Below are positions 53,641 to 63,769 of a DNA stretch of 64,000 nt, one piece after another (the stretch's first letter is position 1; every line of letters begins with the position of its first letter). The DNA is taken from contig NZ_BAOP01000004.1 in the NCBI RefSeq assembly GCF_000344135.1, positions 124,001 to 188,000 of the forward strand, given 5' to 3'. The DNA is from Gordonia malaquae NBRC 108250. Lineage in GTDB: Bacteria > Actinomycetota > Actinomycetes > Mycobacteriales > Mycobacteriaceae. The notes beneath the pieces were generated by a model, which was given only the letters and a program-made list of their open reading frames with translations, did not search any database and was not told the DNA's origin. The translations under genes and the position numbers were made by a program.

Positions 53641-55059
53641 ATGCAGCGCAGAGTGTTCGCACCGGCCATCGACTTCGACCAGATCCGACGTGAGCTCGAC
53701 GTCACCGAGGAGTTCCCGGCCGCAGCGACTGCTGAAGCCGAGTCCACAACGGACCGTCTGACCGAAGGACGGGTCGACCGGACCGACATCAACCTGGTCA
53801 CCATCGATCCGCCCGGATCGAAGGATCTCGATCAGGCGCTGCACATCGAGGCGACCGACGACGGGTTCACCGTCCACTACGCGATCGCCGACGTCGCCGC
53901 GCTCGTCGCGCCCGGCGGTCCGATCGACACCGAGAGCCTGCGGCGCGGGCAGACGATCTACTTCCCTGACGGAAGCGTCCCCCTTCACCCGCGACCGATG
54001 TCCGAGGGCGTCGGGTCTCTCCTGCCCGATCAGACCCGACCCGCAGTCCTCTGGACGGTGACGGTGAATCACGACGGCGACCAGACCGGCGTTCACGTCG
54101 AACGTGCGACGGTCCGCTCGCGGGAACGCCTCGACTACGCGGGTGTGATGGCCGCCCACGACGCCGGCACGCTGCATCCCTCGATCGCCGCGCTCCCGGC
54201 GTTCGGGCAGACACGGATCGACTGGGCGCTGCGGCGTGGCGCAGTCCAGCTGGATCTACCCGATCAGGAGATCGTCCCCCACGAGGGCAACCGCGCATGG
54301 ACACTCCAGATCGCACCGCACACCCCGGCCGATCAGTGGAACGCCCAGGTGTCCCTGCTCGTCGGCATGGCGGCCGGACGGATGCAGCGCGATGCGGGCG
54401 TCGGGCTGCTGCGCACCCTGCCGCCAGCCTCTCGTGAGGCGGTCGACGATCTGCGAGCGGCTGCCACGCACCTCGGAGTGGCGTGGGCCGACGGCGCGTC
54501 GCCGGGCGAGTTCCTCGCATCCCTACCCGCAGACGCTCCGACCACGCTGGCACTGATGTCGGTCGGAGCGCGATTGATGCGCGGTGCCGGATACCTCGCG
54601 CTCGACGAGTCCTCGGCCGCCTTGGACGACGCGGCCGTGGCTCACGCGGGGGTCGGTGGCGTGTACTCGCACGTCACCGCGCCCCTTCGTCGTCTCGGCG
54701 ATCGGTATGCGACCGAGACGTGTCTAGCGATCGCTGCAGGTCAGGAACCTCCTCAATGGGTGCTCGATGTGCTGCCGACGCTCCCGAAGATCATGGCGTC
54801 GTCCGACTCGACGGCCTCGACAGCGGAACGCCGAAGCGTCGACCTCACCGAGGCGGTGGTGCTCGCCGACCAGATCGGCGCGCGTTTCGACGCCGTCGTG
54901 ATGCGGGACGCTCGCGGCGACAAGCCCGCCGAGGTGTTCATCTCATCGCCGGCGATCATCGGCGGCTGCGAAGGCGCGCCCGCCGCCGGAACTGCGTGCA
55001 CCGTCGAAGTCGTCGAAGCCGACCCGACAACGTCGCGGGTCCGTTTCCGTGCGGTGTGA
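53641..55059 (+). CDS. RNB-domain ribonuclease (RNase II family)
   Basis: A 472-residue single-domain 3'-5' exonuclease of the RNase II/R superfamily. The RNB core is clear: TIDPPGSKDLDQAL with the metal-binding Asp residues, YAIADVAALVAPG, FPDGSVPLHPRPMSEG, and the RNA-channel motif SHVTAPLRRLGDRY. The cold-shock and S1 RNA-binding domains of full RNase R are missing, as in the short actinobacterial forms. It ends one base before the 3' end of the convergent RNase P RNA gene. Confidence 0.92.
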   Translation: MQRRVFAPAIDFDQIRRELDVTEEFPAAATAEAESTTDRLTEGRVDRTDINLVTIDPPGSKDLDQALHIEATDDGFTVHYAIADVAALVAPGGPIDTESLRRGQTIYFPDGSVPLHPRPMSEGVGSLLPDQTRPAVLWTVTVNHDGDQTGVHVERATVRSRERLDYAGVMAAHDAGTLHPSIAALPAFGQTRIDWALRRGAVQLDLPDQEIVPHEGNRAWTLQIAPHTPADQWNAQVSLLVGMAAGRMQRDAGVGLLRTLPPASREAVDDLRAAATHLGVAWADGASPGEFLASLPADAPTTLALMSVGARLMRGAGYLALDESSAALDDAAVAHAGVGGVYSHVTAPLRRLGDRYATETCLAIAAGQEPPQWVLDVLPTLPKIMASSDSTASTAERRSVDLTEAVVLADQIGARFDAVVMRDARGDKPAEVFISSPAIIGGCEGAPAAGTACTVEVVEADPTTSRVRFRAV

Positions 55060-55060
55060 A

Positions 55061-55480
<420 letters not shown>

Positions 55481-55554
55481 ATTGAAGGATACCCCCACGT
55501 CTCGACAGCGACCGACGGGCAGGGTCTCGACTACGCTCGACGGGCACGGCGTCC

Positions 55555-56208
55555 CTACTGGAGGTGGGCGGTGTCGTTGACGAGTCGGACGACGGACCCG
55601 CCGTCGGGATAGAACTCGACGATCGAGAACGACGCGAGGTCGAGGTGCATCCGGAACAGGAGTTCCGGACCGACTCCGAGTGCCCCGCGCAGAAACGTCT
55701 TGATCGGGGTCACGTGGCTCACGGCGAGGATCGTCTGCCCCGGGTACTGGTCGACGAGATCGTCACGAACCTGTGCGATGCGGTCGGCGACGGCGGCGAA
55801 GCTCTCACCGCCCGGCGGCGCGACGTCGACATCGCTCAGCCATTTGCGATGCAACCGCCCGTCGCGCTCGGCCGCTTCGCGGAACGTCAATCCCTCCCAC
55901 TCGCCGAAGTCGGTTTCGATGAGCCCTTCGTGGACAGCCACATCGACACCGAGCACGCGGGAGGCGAACTCGGCGGTGTCACGAGTCCGCGCCAGGGGCG
56001 ACGAGACGATGGTGTCGATCGAGCCGAACGGCGACGCCGACAGTCTGGTGGCGGCAGCCGTCGCCTGCGCGAGGCCGACGTCCGTGAGCGACGGATTGCC
56101 GCGCCCCGAGTACCGGCGCTCCACCGACAGCGGTGTCTGACCGTGGCGCAGCAGGACGATTCGGGTCGGTGTGGACGTCTGTCCCTGCCAGGTGGCCTTG
56201 TCACTCAC
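55555..56208 (-). CDS. Histidine phosphatase (CobC/phosphoglycerate mutase-like)
   Basis: A 217-residue phosphatase with the catalytic LLRHGQT, the Glu in ETDFGEWEGL, and the second His in VSHVTPIKTF. In M. tuberculosis the same position holds Rv2228c, in which an RNase HI domain precedes this domain. Here GTG 56208 starts almost directly at the phosphatase domain and overlaps the zinc-ribbon gene by 8 bases, so the RNase H part is absent. The substrate may be alpha-ribazole phosphate in cobalamin synthesis or a phospho-sugar. Confidence 0.88.
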   Translation of the reverse strand: MSDKATWQGQTSTPTRIVLLRHGQTPLSVERRYSGRGNPSLTDVGLAQATAAATRLSASPFGSIDTIVSSPLARTRDTAEFASRVLGVDVAVHEGLIETDFGEWEGLTFREAAERDGRLHRKWLSDVDVAPPGGESFAAVADRIAQVRDDLVDQYPGQTILAVSHVTPIKTFLRGALGVGPELLFRMHLDLASFSIVEFYPDGGSVVRLVNDTAHLQ

Positions 56209-56962
56209 GCGGACGCCCCTGCCCGGGAAGCCCGGAGTGGTTGGTGCGCACCATGATCGCGCCGCACTCCTCGCACCGGAGCACTTCGTCCTCATCGGCG
56301 GCGGCGATCCGCGACAGGGTCCGGGGATCGAGTTCCATCCGGCACGCGCCACAACGACGAGCCTGGACGAGCCCGGCGCCGACTTGACCGCGGCCCCGCA
56401 GTCCATCGTAGATCGCGACGAGCGGGCCGTCGATCGTCGCCGCGAGCGAGCCTCGACGATCGGTGATGTCGGCGACCTTCTGCTCTGCCGCAGCGGCGCT
56501 CGAGTCGCGTTGGGCGACGAGGTCAAGTTCCTTCTCGGTCAGCACCAGCAGGGCGGCCTCGGCACGATCTGCTTCGGTGCCGGTCGCCTCCTGCTGTTCC
56601 ATCAGCTCGAGCATCTCGGCTTCCAGATCGTCGCGGCGACGGATCAGGTGATCGAGCTCGTGCTGGAGTTCGGTGAGCGCTTTGTGCCCGACGGTCCCGG
56701 CGTCGATGGCGGCCTGATCACGTGCCGCGTGCTCGGCCATCCCGGTCAGTTCGGCGTCGATCTTGTCGTACACCGCCTGCAGGTCGTCGACGGCGACGCG
56801 CGATCGTGCGACGTCGTCTCGTGCGGCCTCCAGGGCCGTCGCGAGTTCCGCCAGTTCGGCGTCCTCGGGCAGATTCTTACGCGCATGCTGCGCTTTGGCG
56901 ATGTCGGCGTCCAGTTCGGCGAGGTCGAGCAGCAGTCGCTGCTGCGCTGCGGGTGCTTTCAC
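56201..56962 (-). CDS. Coiled-coil C4-type zinc-ribbon protein
   Basis: A 253-residue protein (Rv2229c-like, DUF164 type). Residues about 5-180 form a long antiparallel coiled coil, and the C-terminus holds a zinc ribbon with two Cys-x2-Cys pairs (RRCGACRM and RCEECGAI). GTG 56962 is used. Such proteins are thought to bind RNA or nucleic-acid machinery; the exact role is unknown. It lies between NIF3 and the phosphatase gene, all on one strand with overlaps or short gaps. Confidence 0.92.
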   Translation of the reverse strand: MKAPAAQQRLLLDLAELDADIAKAQHARKNLPEDAELAELATALEAARDDVARSRVAVDDLQAVYDKIDAELTGMAEHAARDQAAIDAGTVGHKALTELQHELDHLIRRRDDLEAEMLELMEQQEATGTEADRAEAALLVLTEKELDLVAQRDSSAAAAEQKVADITDRRGSLAATIDGPLVAIYDGLRGRGQVGAGLVQARRCGACRMELDPRTLSRIAAADEDEVLRCEECGAIMVRTNHSGLPGQGRPRE

Positions 56963-56971
56963 GGCGCTCTC

Positions 56972-58093
56972 CTATCTCTGTCGGTCGACCACGGTGAACG
57001 GGTCGGTTGGCGGTGCGTAGACGGTCGTCTCGCACCCGAAGTCGGTGAGGATGTCCGCGGCGGACGTGCACCACGGGAATTCGGTGGCCCAGTGACCCGC
57101 ATCGATGAGCGCGGGAGCCCCGGCTCGCCGGGCCTCGTCGACAACGTGATGCCGTAGGTCGCCGGTGACGTACGCGTCGACGCCGGCCGCGGTCGCCGCC
57201 CCGATCAGCGAGTCGCCCGCGCCGCCGCACACCGCGACGGTCTCGACGACTGCGGCCGGGTCGCCGGCTGCGCGGATCGGCCAGGCTGCCGACGGCAGCG
57301 CCGTTCCGGCGTGTGCGACGAACTCGTCGAGCCGCATCCGCGCAGGCAGTCGTCCGATCCGCCCGAGACCGAGATCGCTGTCGACGGCGGCCTGCTCGAA
57401 CACGTCGAATGCGGGCTCTTCGTACGGATGCGCGGCCCGCAATGCGGCCAACACTGCCGACCGGGCTCGTCGCGGTGCGACGGTCTCCACACGTTCCTCG
57501 TCGACATGCGTCAATTCGCCGACGCCGCCTATCGCAGGCGACGCTCCCTCGACGGGCCGGAACTGACCGGTGCCGACCACTCCCCAGCGGCAGTCGCGGT
57601 AGTCGCCGATCGCGCCGGCCCCTGCCGCGAACATCGCCTCGGTCACCTGGTCGACGTTGCTCTCCGGGACCATGACGACCCACTTGTCGAGGACCTGCGC
57701 GGGCTCGACGTCCAATGGCCGGGTGTCGACGAGGCCGAGGGCGTCGGCCAACGCGTCAGAGACACCGGGCCGGGCCTTGTCCGCGTTGGTGTGCGCGGTG
57801 AACAACGCACAGTTCGCCCGGATCAACCGGTGGACGATGCGTCCTTTCGGGGTGCCTGCCGACACGGTGTCGACACCGCGGAGAAGCAGCGGGTGATGTG
57901 CCAGCACGAGGTCGGCGCCCACGTCGATCGCATGGTCGACGACGGAGTCGGTCACGTCGACGCAGACGACCACCCGGCGCACCGGCTCGGTCGGGTCTCC
58001 GCAGACGAGCCCCACCGAATCCCACGACTCGGCGAGTGCGGGCGGATACGCGGTGTCGAGTCGCAGGATCACCTCGGCGAGTGTGCGAGTCAT
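56972..58093 (-). CDS. NIF3-like dinuclear metal protein
   Basis: A 373-residue member of the NIF3/YbgI family (Rv2230c). The metal-binding histidines are visible in [24 protein letters not shown], and DAGHWATE, as in the GTP cyclohydrolase 1 type 2 annotation often given to it. An inserted domain of about 100 residues is present, as in actinobacterial members. The true function is uncertain. It is coupled to the cobC-like gene (ATGA overlap). Confidence 0.92.
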   Translation of the reverse strand: MTRTLAEVILRLDTAYPPALAESWDSVGLVCGDPTEPVRRVVVCVDVTDSVVDHAIDVGADLVLAHHPLLLRGVDTVSAGTPKGRIVHRLIRANCALFTAHTNADKARPGVSDALADALGLVDTRPLDVEPAQVLDKWVVMVPESNVDQVTEAMFAAGAGAIGDYRDCRWGVVGTGQFRPVEGASPAIGGVGELTHVDEERVETVAPRRARSAVLAALRAAHPYEEPAFDVFEQAAVDSDLGLGRIGRLPARMRLDEFVAHAGTALPSAAWPIRAAGDPAAVVETVAVCGGAGDSLIGAATAAGVDAYVTGDLRHHVVDEARRAGAPALIDAGHWATEFPWCTSAADILTDFGCETTVYAPPTDPFTVVDRQR

Positions 58094-59211
58094 CGGTTTC
58101 TCGTCTCCCCTGGTTCGGCGGGTCGGTCTCTCACATCTTGCACGGCGGCGATCAGCCCATCGGTCAGTTCCGCGGGACGGACCGCGAGGCGCAGGTGGTC
58201 CGACCCCAGGCCGACGAAGTTCGCGCAACTGCGGACCGCAAAACCACGGCCGGTCAGCGCGTCCTTGAGGCCGAGTGCATTCGGTGTGGACAGGAGGACA
58301 TACGGAGCTCGGGGCGGCGCGAGCGGGCTCAGTCCGATCTCTCCCAAGCGAGTCACCAGGTGCGCCCGGTCGGCCGCGACGATCCGCGCCTGCTCATGCG
58401 CGTACGCCTGTCCTGCCCCACCCAGGCACGCATGCAGTGCGGTGAGCGTGAGGGTGCCGAGCGGCCAGTGGCGGCGTCCGACGGTCATCGCGTCGATCGT
58501 CCGCGGTGAGGCGAGGAGGTATCCGGCGCGCAAACCGGCGAGTCCGAACGTCTTCGTGACCGACCGGACGACGATGAGATCGTCTCCGGCCAGGTGGGCC
58601 ACCGACTCCGGTTCGAAGCTGTCCCCGTCGAGTGTGAGGTCGGCGAAGGCTTCGTCGACGAGGATCGTTCGACCTGGTCGACGCAGTGCGAGGATGTCCG
58701 CGGCAGGATGGAGCACCGACGTCGGGTTCGTGGGGTTCCCGACGACGACGAGGTCCGCGTCCTCCGGAACCTGCGCGTCCGACAGACGCCACGGCGGCGG
58801 CGGAGTCACGTGTGTCACCCGCGTTCCGGCAGCGACCAGGACTCTCGCCGGTTCAGTGAACGACGGCTGGATCAATGCCGCATGCGAGAACCCGAGGCGC
58901 GCGACGAGCTCGAAGCCTTCGGCCGCTCCGCCGAGGAGGAGGACGTCTCGCACGTCCCTGCCGTGAAGTGCTGCGGCACGTGCGGTGGCGGCTTCGGTGT
59001 CGGCGTCCGACGGATACGCCGCGAGGTCGGCGATACGAGACGTCAGCGCTTCGACGATGAAGGGCGGCGGTCCGGGGCGAACGTTCACCGCGAAGTCGAT
59101 CAGGCCGGGCCCGGCGTCCACGTCGCCGTGCCGGTTCGGATCGCTCAGTCGATCATGTGACGATCCGACGCCGAATGCTGCCGCGGTGAGCCCAGGCACG
59201 TCGACTGTCAT
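58090..59211 (-). CDS. cobC: Cobalamin-type aminotransferase/threonine-phosphate decarboxylase-like
   Basis: PLP-dependent fold-type I enzyme (Rv2231c-like, called CobC) of 373 residues. Visible parts are the N-terminal [12 protein letters not shown], the NPTNPT segment, the Asp of [12 protein letters not shown], and the PLP Lys in [18 protein letters not shown]. It would make the aminopropanol arm of cobalamin from threonine phosphate, or act as a histidinol-phosphate-type aminotransferase. ATG 59211 is used; ATG 59217 is possible. It overlaps NIF3 by four bases. Confidence 0.88.
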   Translation of the reverse strand: MTVDVPGLTAAAFGVGSSHDRLSDPNRHGDVDAGPGLIDFAVNVRPGPPPFIVEALTSRIADLAAYPSDADTEAATARAAALHGRDVRDVLLLGGAAEGFELVARLGFSHAALIQPSFTEPARVLVAAGTRVTHVTPPPPWRLSDAQVPEDADLVVVGNPTNPTSVLHPAADILALRRPGRTILVDEAFADLTLDGDSFEPESVAHLAGDDLIVVRSVTKTFGLAGLRAGYLLASPRTIDAMTVGRRHWPLGTLTLTALHACLGGAGQAYAHEQARIVAADRAHLVTRLGEIGLSPLAPPRAPYVLLSTPNALGLKDALTGRGFAVRSCANFVGLGSDHLRLAVRPAELTDGLIAAVQDVRDRPAEPGETRNR

Positions 59212-59241
59212 GATCACTCACCCTACGTGCACGATGGAGGG

Positions 59242-59973
59242 ATGAGTCCGTCCGCAGTGCCCCGCGTCGTCGACGGTCGGCGAAGCATCGACCCGGCCGC
59301 CGCCGACACGGTGGTGCTGTTCGATCTGGACGGGACGGTCACCGACAGTTTTGTGGGGATCACGACGTCGTTCCGGCATGCGCTGATCGAGATCGGCGAA
59401 CCGCTTCCGCCCGACGACTTCTGGCCGTCCATCGTCGGTCCTCCCCTCATCGATTCACTCGCGCTGCTCGGGATCACCGGCGACCGTGCCGCCGCCGGAG
59501 TACGCGCCTACCGCGCCCGCTACGACGTCATCGGTTGGCGCGAGAACGCCGTGTTCCCCGGTGTGGCCGAATTGCTCGCCGACCTCGCTGCGGCCGGACG
59601 CACGCTCGCGATCGCGACGTCGAAGAACGAAGTGATCGCCAGACGGATCCTTGAGCACTTCGGTCTGGCGCACCGATTCGCGCACATCTGCGGGGCCGAC
59701 GACGCCGTCGGACGGTCCGCGAAGGGCGACGTCGTCGCCGAAGCACTCCGTCGCCTCGGCGCGAATCCGACAGAGCGGCCGATCGTCATGGTCGGTGACC
59801 GATCTCACGACGTCGACGGGGCCGCTTCGTGCCAGGTCCCGACGATCGGAGTGAAGTGGGGTTACGCTCACGCAGGAGAGTTGGAGGCGGCCCAGCATCG
59901 ATCGGGCAGCCCGGAAGACAATCGGTGGATCGTCACGACGGTCACCCAACTGCGAAAGGTTCTCGGTGTCTGA
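59242..59973 (+). CDS. ptkA: HAD-family phosphatase, PtkA-like
   Basis: A 243-residue haloacid dehalogenase-fold protein with the nucleophile D28 and D30 in FDLDGTVTDS, the Thr/Ser in IATSKNE, and the acidic loop VGDRSHDVDGA. It is phosphoglycolate-phosphatase like. In M. tuberculosis the gene before ptpA (Rv2232) is PtkA, a HAD-fold protein reported as a tyrosine kinase that phosphorylates PtpA; the position here is the same. GGAGGG precedes ATG 59242. Its end overlaps ptpA by 8 bases, so both are made together. Confidence 0.87.
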   Translation: MSPSAVPRVVDGRRSIDPAAADTVVLFDLDGTVTDSFVGITTSFRHALIEIGEPLPPDDFWPSIVGPPLIDSLALLGITGDRAAAGVRAYRARYDVIGWRENAVFPGVAELLADLAAAGRTLAIATSKNEVIARRILEHFGLAHRFAHICGADDAVGRSAKGDVVAEALRRLGANPTERPIVMVGDRSHDVDGAASCQVPTIGVKWGYAHAGELEAAQHRSGSPEDNRWIVTTVTQLRKVLGV

Positions 59974-60469
59974 CAACACGGCGACTTCGGCCGCCAGCAG
60001 CGCCCTGCACATCTGTTTCGTCTGCTCCGGCAACATCTGCCGGTCGCCGATGGCCGAACTCATCTTCGCTCACGCGATCGACGAGGCGGGCCTGTCTGAG
60101 CAGGTCAGGGTGACCAGCGCAGGAACCGGCGGGTGGCACATCGGAGAGCCGGCGGATAACCGCGCACGCACCGAGCTCCTCGCTCACGGCTACTCCGATC
60201 AGCACGTCGCCGCACAACTGTCACCCGATCACCTCTCGGCCGACCTGATCGTGGTGGCCGACCGCGGGCACGTCGCCGACTTGGAGCGCAAACGCCTCGG
60301 AAACCGTGTCCGGCTACTCCGCAGCTTCGACCCGGATGCCGCAGACGCCGATCTTCCAGACCCCTACTACGGAACACCGGACGACTTCTCGGAGGTCCGC
60401 GAACAGATCGAAGCCGCGATCCCCGGCCTGCTGGCGTGGACCCACGCAACCCTGGCCGATCGCAGCTGA
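59966..60469 (+). CDS. ptpA: Low-molecular-weight protein tyrosine phosphatase
   Basis: A 167-residue phosphatase with the Cx5R loop CSGNICRSP (Cys20, Arg26) near the N-terminus and the general acid in LPDPYYG. It corresponds to PtpA (Rv2234), which in M. tuberculosis is secreted into the macrophage and acts on host proteins. GTG 59966 is used. It has no classical signal peptide, as for PtpA. It overlaps the PtkA-like gene. Confidence 0.93.
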   Translation: MSDNTATSAASSALHICFVCSGNICRSPMAELIFAHAIDEAGLSEQVRVTSAGTGGWHIGEPADNRARTELLAHGYSDQHVAAQLSPDHLSADLIVVADRGHVADLERKRLGNRVRLLRSFDPDAADADLPDPYYGTPDDFSEVREQIEAAIPGLLAWTHATLADRS

Positions 60470-60495
60470 CTGCACGCAGTCAGTAACCTTGGGGC

Positions 60496-61446
60496 GTGCG
60501 CGTCCTTCGTTCGTTCTTCAAGCCTGGGTGGCTTCTGCTCGCGGTGTTCGTCGTGGCATTCGCCGCTGCGTGCTTCTCCATCCTCGCGCCGTGGCAGCTC
60601 GGCAAGAACTCCGACACCGAGCATCGGAACGAACTGATCCGCGCCGCCACCGGCACCGCTCCGGTCCCGATCGACGAGCTGGCGCCCCACGGCGCCGCAT
60701 TCGATCCGGACCGCGAATGGCGGGAAGTGACCGTTCGCGGACGGTACCTGCCGAAGGGCCAGGTACTGCTTCGCTTCCGTTACGCGGACGAACGCCCCGC
60801 CGTCGAGGCGCTCACTCCGTTCCAGGTTGCCGGTTCCGACCGTGTCATCATGGTGAACCGCGGGATCGTGCCCTCAGCGGCCGACGGCACGTTCAACGTC
60901 CCGACCCCGCCCGACGTCGAGGTGACGATCGCGGCCCGCCTGATGCAGACCGAAGGCACCAGCCCCGGTAAGGAACCGCGCCTGGAGAACAACGTCCTCA
61001 CGGCGTACACGATCGACACGGCCGCACTGTCGAAGGCGACCACCATGCCGTTGGAGTCGTTCTACCTGCAGTTGTCGTCCGAGCAACCGGGGTCCCTCGG
61101 CGAGATCGCCCTGCCGCAACTGGAGAGCGGACCGTACTTGTCGTACGGGCTGCAGTGGCTGGCGTTCGGCGTGATGGTGCCGCTCGGTGCCGGATATTTC
61201 ATCTTCAACGAGGTCAAGGCGCGGCGGGCGCAGAAGGCGTCGTCGGACGACGACACAGTCGACGAGCCCCTCCCCACCGCGAAATCCGAGCGCGACCGCA
61301 TCCGTCAGGCTCTGCGCGAATCCGGCCAGCGGTCGGGCAACGACGTCGACGCGAAGGCGGTTGCGGGAATCGGCGAGGGAGGTTCGGAGGTCGAGTCCGA
61401 CGACGACGTCGTCCGGGCCAAACTCGCGGCCCGCTACGGAAAGTAG
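60496..61446 (+). CDS. SURF1-family cytochrome oxidase assembly protein
   Basis: A 316-residue membrane protein with a first helix near residues 10-30 and a second near residues 215-235 that frame an extracytoplasmic domain. The family signatures LAPWQLGKNS, EWREVTVRGRYLP, and VNRGIVP are present. SURF1 helps assemble heme a into the aa3 oxidase, whose subunits CtaC and CtaF are encoded early in this window. The acidic C-terminal tail of about 70 residues is typical of actinobacterial members. Its stop abuts the stop of the next gene with no space between. Confidence 0.92.
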   Translation: MRVLRSFFKPGWLLLAVFVVAFAAACFSILAPWQLGKNSDTEHRNELIRAATGTAPVPIDELAPHGAAFDPDREWREVTVRGRYLPKGQVLLRFRYADERPAVEALTPFQVAGSDRVIMVNRGIVPSAADGTFNVPTPPDVEVTIAARLMQTEGTSPGKEPRLENNVLTAYTIDTAALSKATTMPLESFYLQLSSEQPGSLGEIALPQLESGPYLSYGLQWLAFGVMVPLGAGYFIFNEVKARRAQKASSDDDTVDEPLPTAKSERDRIRQALRESGQRSGNDVDAKAVAGIGEGGSEVESDDDVVRAKLAARYGK

Positions 61447-62079
61447 TTAGGGCAACAGTCCGGCGACGCCGCCGATCGAGCTGCCGAACCCGCCGTCGGA
61501 CGATCCCGCTGTGGATCCCCACGGCTGCGGACCGCACCCCGTGACCACGATCGACGCGGGTGCGATTCGATCACCTGGCACCGGACCGTTTCCGATGCGG
61601 AACCAGACGGTCTGAGTCCCGGCGTCGGAGGCGTCGGGAGCTTCGGGCCCGGTGGCCTCACGGACGTCGACGGTGGCGGTCGACACCTTGCCGTCCGGTT
61701 GTGCACTGGTGTTGTAGCCCACGGTCGGAGGCGCGAACGCGGGCACGCCCGGTGCGAGTTCGGAATGCAGGGCAGGACTGCCCACCCATCGGGCGAACGC
61801 CCACGTGGTCCCAGTGCTCGGCACCACGCGCCACGGCGCCACGTACGTCGACGCGTCCGCCGTCTTCGCGGGCGCGGGACCCTCCTGGTCGAACCACCAA
61901 TCCGGTTGGTAGAAAGTCGAATTGGTGTGGTTGACAAGGGTGAAGGTGACCGTGCAGTCACCGTTGTCGTGCGCGGTGAGCTCAACCCCCTTCGTGGCGG
62001 CGTGTGTGGAGCCCGGCGCGACGACGAGCGCGGCGGCCGTCGCGCTGATCGCTGTGATGATTGTCAGCCGTCGAGACAT
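61447..62079 (-). CDS. Secreted protein of unknown function, FGSL-tail family, copy 2
   Basis: A 210-residue protein with a Sec signal peptide (about 1-27, ending STHAA). The mature part starts with a Cys-containing strand pair (DNGDCTVTFTLVNHTNST), is rich in Trp and Pro, and holds a second Cys in IVVTGCGPQPWG. It ends FGSSIGGVAGLLP. It is a paralogue of the next gene and more distantly of the protein at 14180. ATG 62079 follows the stop of its paralogue by four bases, so both are one operon. No function is recognised. Confidence 0.72.
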   Translation of the reverse strand: MSRRLTIITAISATAAALVVAPGSTHAATKGVELTAHDNGDCTVTFTLVNHTNSTFYQPDWWFDQEGPAPAKTADASTYVAPWRVVPSTGTTWAFARWVGSPALHSELAPGVPAFAPPTVGYNTSAQPDGKVSTATVDVREATGPEAPDASDAGTQTVWFRIGNGPVPGDRIAPASIVVTGCGPQPWGSTAGSSDGGFGSSIGGVAGLLP

Positions 62080-62083
62080 GTGG

Positions 62084-62728
62084 TCACCTGAGCATTCCGA
62101 ACAATCCGCCTCCGAGGCTGCCGAACGTGTTGTCAGCCGACCCGGACGAGCCAGTGGTGGCACCGCACCCGGTGACGGTGATGTGCCGCCATGCACGGTC
62201 GCCGAGCCATTCCGGCTTCTCGTCGGGCGTCTGTCCGTTGTTTCCGGGAGGGCCGAGCACGATTCGGTAGTCCACGCGGTGTGATCGGGCATCTGGATTG
62301 GGCAGCGGCGGGTTCCACCCCGCGACGATGTTCTTGAGGTCCTGGACGTAGGTCGCGGTCACCGGTTCGCGGTTCGACACCATCGTGCGATTCTCGACGG
62401 TGTTCTCACCCGCGCCGCCGTCCGGCCAACTCGGCAGTGCGGCCTTGGACGCCATGTTCGGTGTGCCGGTGCGCCACACGTCGAAACCGACTCCGATGTC
62501 GCGTCCGGGCTCGTCGTCGATCCGCCAGTCGATCGTGTACGTCGTCACGTTCGTCTTGTTGACGATCGTGAACTCGGCCTTGCACGCACCCAGGTTCTTC
62601 GCCGAGAACGTGACAGCGCCCTCAGGAGAGCCCGGTGCGGGAACCGCGTCAGCCGGCCCGGTCGCGACCGCGGTCAGCGCGCCCGCGGCGAGCACGGTCG
62701 ACGTCAGAGTTCTGATGAGTACACCCAT
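62084..62728 (-). CDS. Secreted protein of unknown function, FGSL-tail family, copy 3
   Basis: A 214-residue protein with a Sec signal peptide (about 1-28, ending PADAVPA). It has the Cys strand pair (LGACKAEFTIVNKTNVTTY), a Trp-rich middle, and ITVTGCGATTGSSGS followed by the tail FGSLGGGLFGMLR. It is the first gene of the two-gene operon with 61447. The order of features matches its partner throughout, which indicates tandem duplication. Confidence 0.72.
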   Translation of the reverse strand: MGVLIRTLTSTVLAAGALTAVATGPADAVPAPGSPEGAVTFSAKNLGACKAEFTIVNKTNVTTYTIDWRIDDEPGRDIGVGFDVWRTGTPNMASKAALPSWPDGGAGENTVENRTMVSNREPVTATYVQDLKNIVAGWNPPLPNPDARSHRVDYRIVLGPPGNNGQTPDEKPEWLGDRAWRHITVTGCGATTGSSGSADNTFGSLGGGLFGMLR

Positions 62729-62845
62729 GGGACATCCTTCGTCATCGAGACGTGAAGACTTCTTCCCGGAATGTACTGAGCGTCCGGCAGCCCAGCAGAG
62801 TACCGGCCAGTAGTAACCCGTTGGCACTACTGGCCGGTCGGCACG

Positions 62846-63268
62846 TCAGTCGTCGGAGACGGTGATCGTGACCGGGATGTTCCCGCGAGTCGCGTTCGAG
62901 TACGGGCACACCTGGTGAGCCTTGTCGGCCAGCGCCTGCGCCTGCGCCTGATCGAGGTTGGGAATCGTCACTTCGAGGGTCACCTCGAGCGCGAAGCCAC
63001 CGTCGTCGTTCGGCCCGATGCCGACGCGCGCCCCAACGGACGAATCAGTGACGTCTGCCTTCTCCTGGCGCGCGACCAACTGGAGTGCGGAATGGAAGCA
63101 GGCCGCGTAGCCGACGGCGAACAACTGCTCGGGATTGGTCCCCTGACCACTGCCGCCCATTGCAGTCGGGATGGCGAGGTCGACGTCGAGACGACCGTCG
63201 GACGAGCGGCCGTGGCCGTTACGTCCTTCGCCGGTGGCCAGGGCTTCTGCGGTGTAGATGGTGCTCAT
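62846..63268 (-). CDS. ohr: Organic hydroperoxide resistance protein (Ohr/OsmC family)
   Basis: A 140-residue thiol peroxidase that reduces organic hydroperoxides. The two redox cysteines are Cys57 in YAACFHSAL and Cys121 in HQVCPYSNATRGN, spaced as in Ohr rather than OsmC. ATG 63268 was chosen because the earlier in-frame part has no family sequence. It lies 29 bases after ohrR and is probably its cotranscribed partner. Confidence 0.93.
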   Translation of the reverse strand: MSTIYTAEALATGEGRNGHGRSSDGRLDVDLAIPTAMGGSGQGTNPEQLFAVGYAACFHSALQLVARQEKADVTDSSVGARVGIGPNDDGGFALEVTLEVTIPNLDQAQAQALADKAHQVCPYSNATRGNIPVTITVSDD

Positions 63269-63297
63269 GAGCGTTCCGTTTCTTCTCGATCGATCGG

Positions 63298-63744
63298 TCA
63301 CACGGCGTGTGCGCCGTGCGCATGGAGTGCTGCAGTGAGTTCAACGAGTCGGTCGCGGAGTGCAGCGGCGGACTCACGGTCGAGCCCGGTCGCGGACGCG
63401 ATGCAGCGAGGAATCTTCTCGGCATCGGCGCGCAGAGCGCGGCCGGCGTCGGTGAGGTGAACGTCCACCCGCCGCTCGTCGTCGCGTTGGCGACGGCGCT
63501 CGACGAACCCGAGGGCTTCAAGGCGCCGCAGCAGCGGCGACAGGGTCCCGGTGTCGAGATCGAGCTCGGCGCCGATCTCCCGGACTCCCCTGCCGTCACG
63601 CTCCCACAGCACCAAGAGCACGAGGTATTGCGGGTACGTCACACCGAGCTCGTCCAGCAACGGCCGGTACACCGCAGTGGTCGCCCGAGAGGCGGCGTAC
63701 AGAGCGAAGCAGAGTTGCTGGTCGAGCGCGAGGTCGTCGTTCAC
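63298..63744 (-). CDS. ohrR: MarR-family regulator OhrR
   Basis: A winged-helix MarR repressor of 148 residues. The peroxide-sensing Cys (Cys12 from GTG 63744) lies in QQLCFALYAASRA, the position used by OhrR. The winged helix is VREIGAELDLDTGTLSPLLRRLEA with the wing RRRQRDDERRVDVHLT. ATG 63765 in frame is an alternative start. Oxidation of the Cys would free the ohrR-ohr operon. Tandem operator-like palindromes lie upstream. Confidence 0.9.
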   Translation of the reverse strand: MNDDLALDQQLCFALYAASRATTAVYRPLLDELGVTYPQYLVLLVLWERDGRGVREIGAELDLDTGTLSPLLRRLEALGFVERRRQRDDERRVDVHLTDAGRALRADAEKIPRCIASATGLDRESAAALRDRLVELTAALHAHGAHAV

Positions 63745-63769
63745 ACCGGTAAGAGTAGTCCACATTTAA

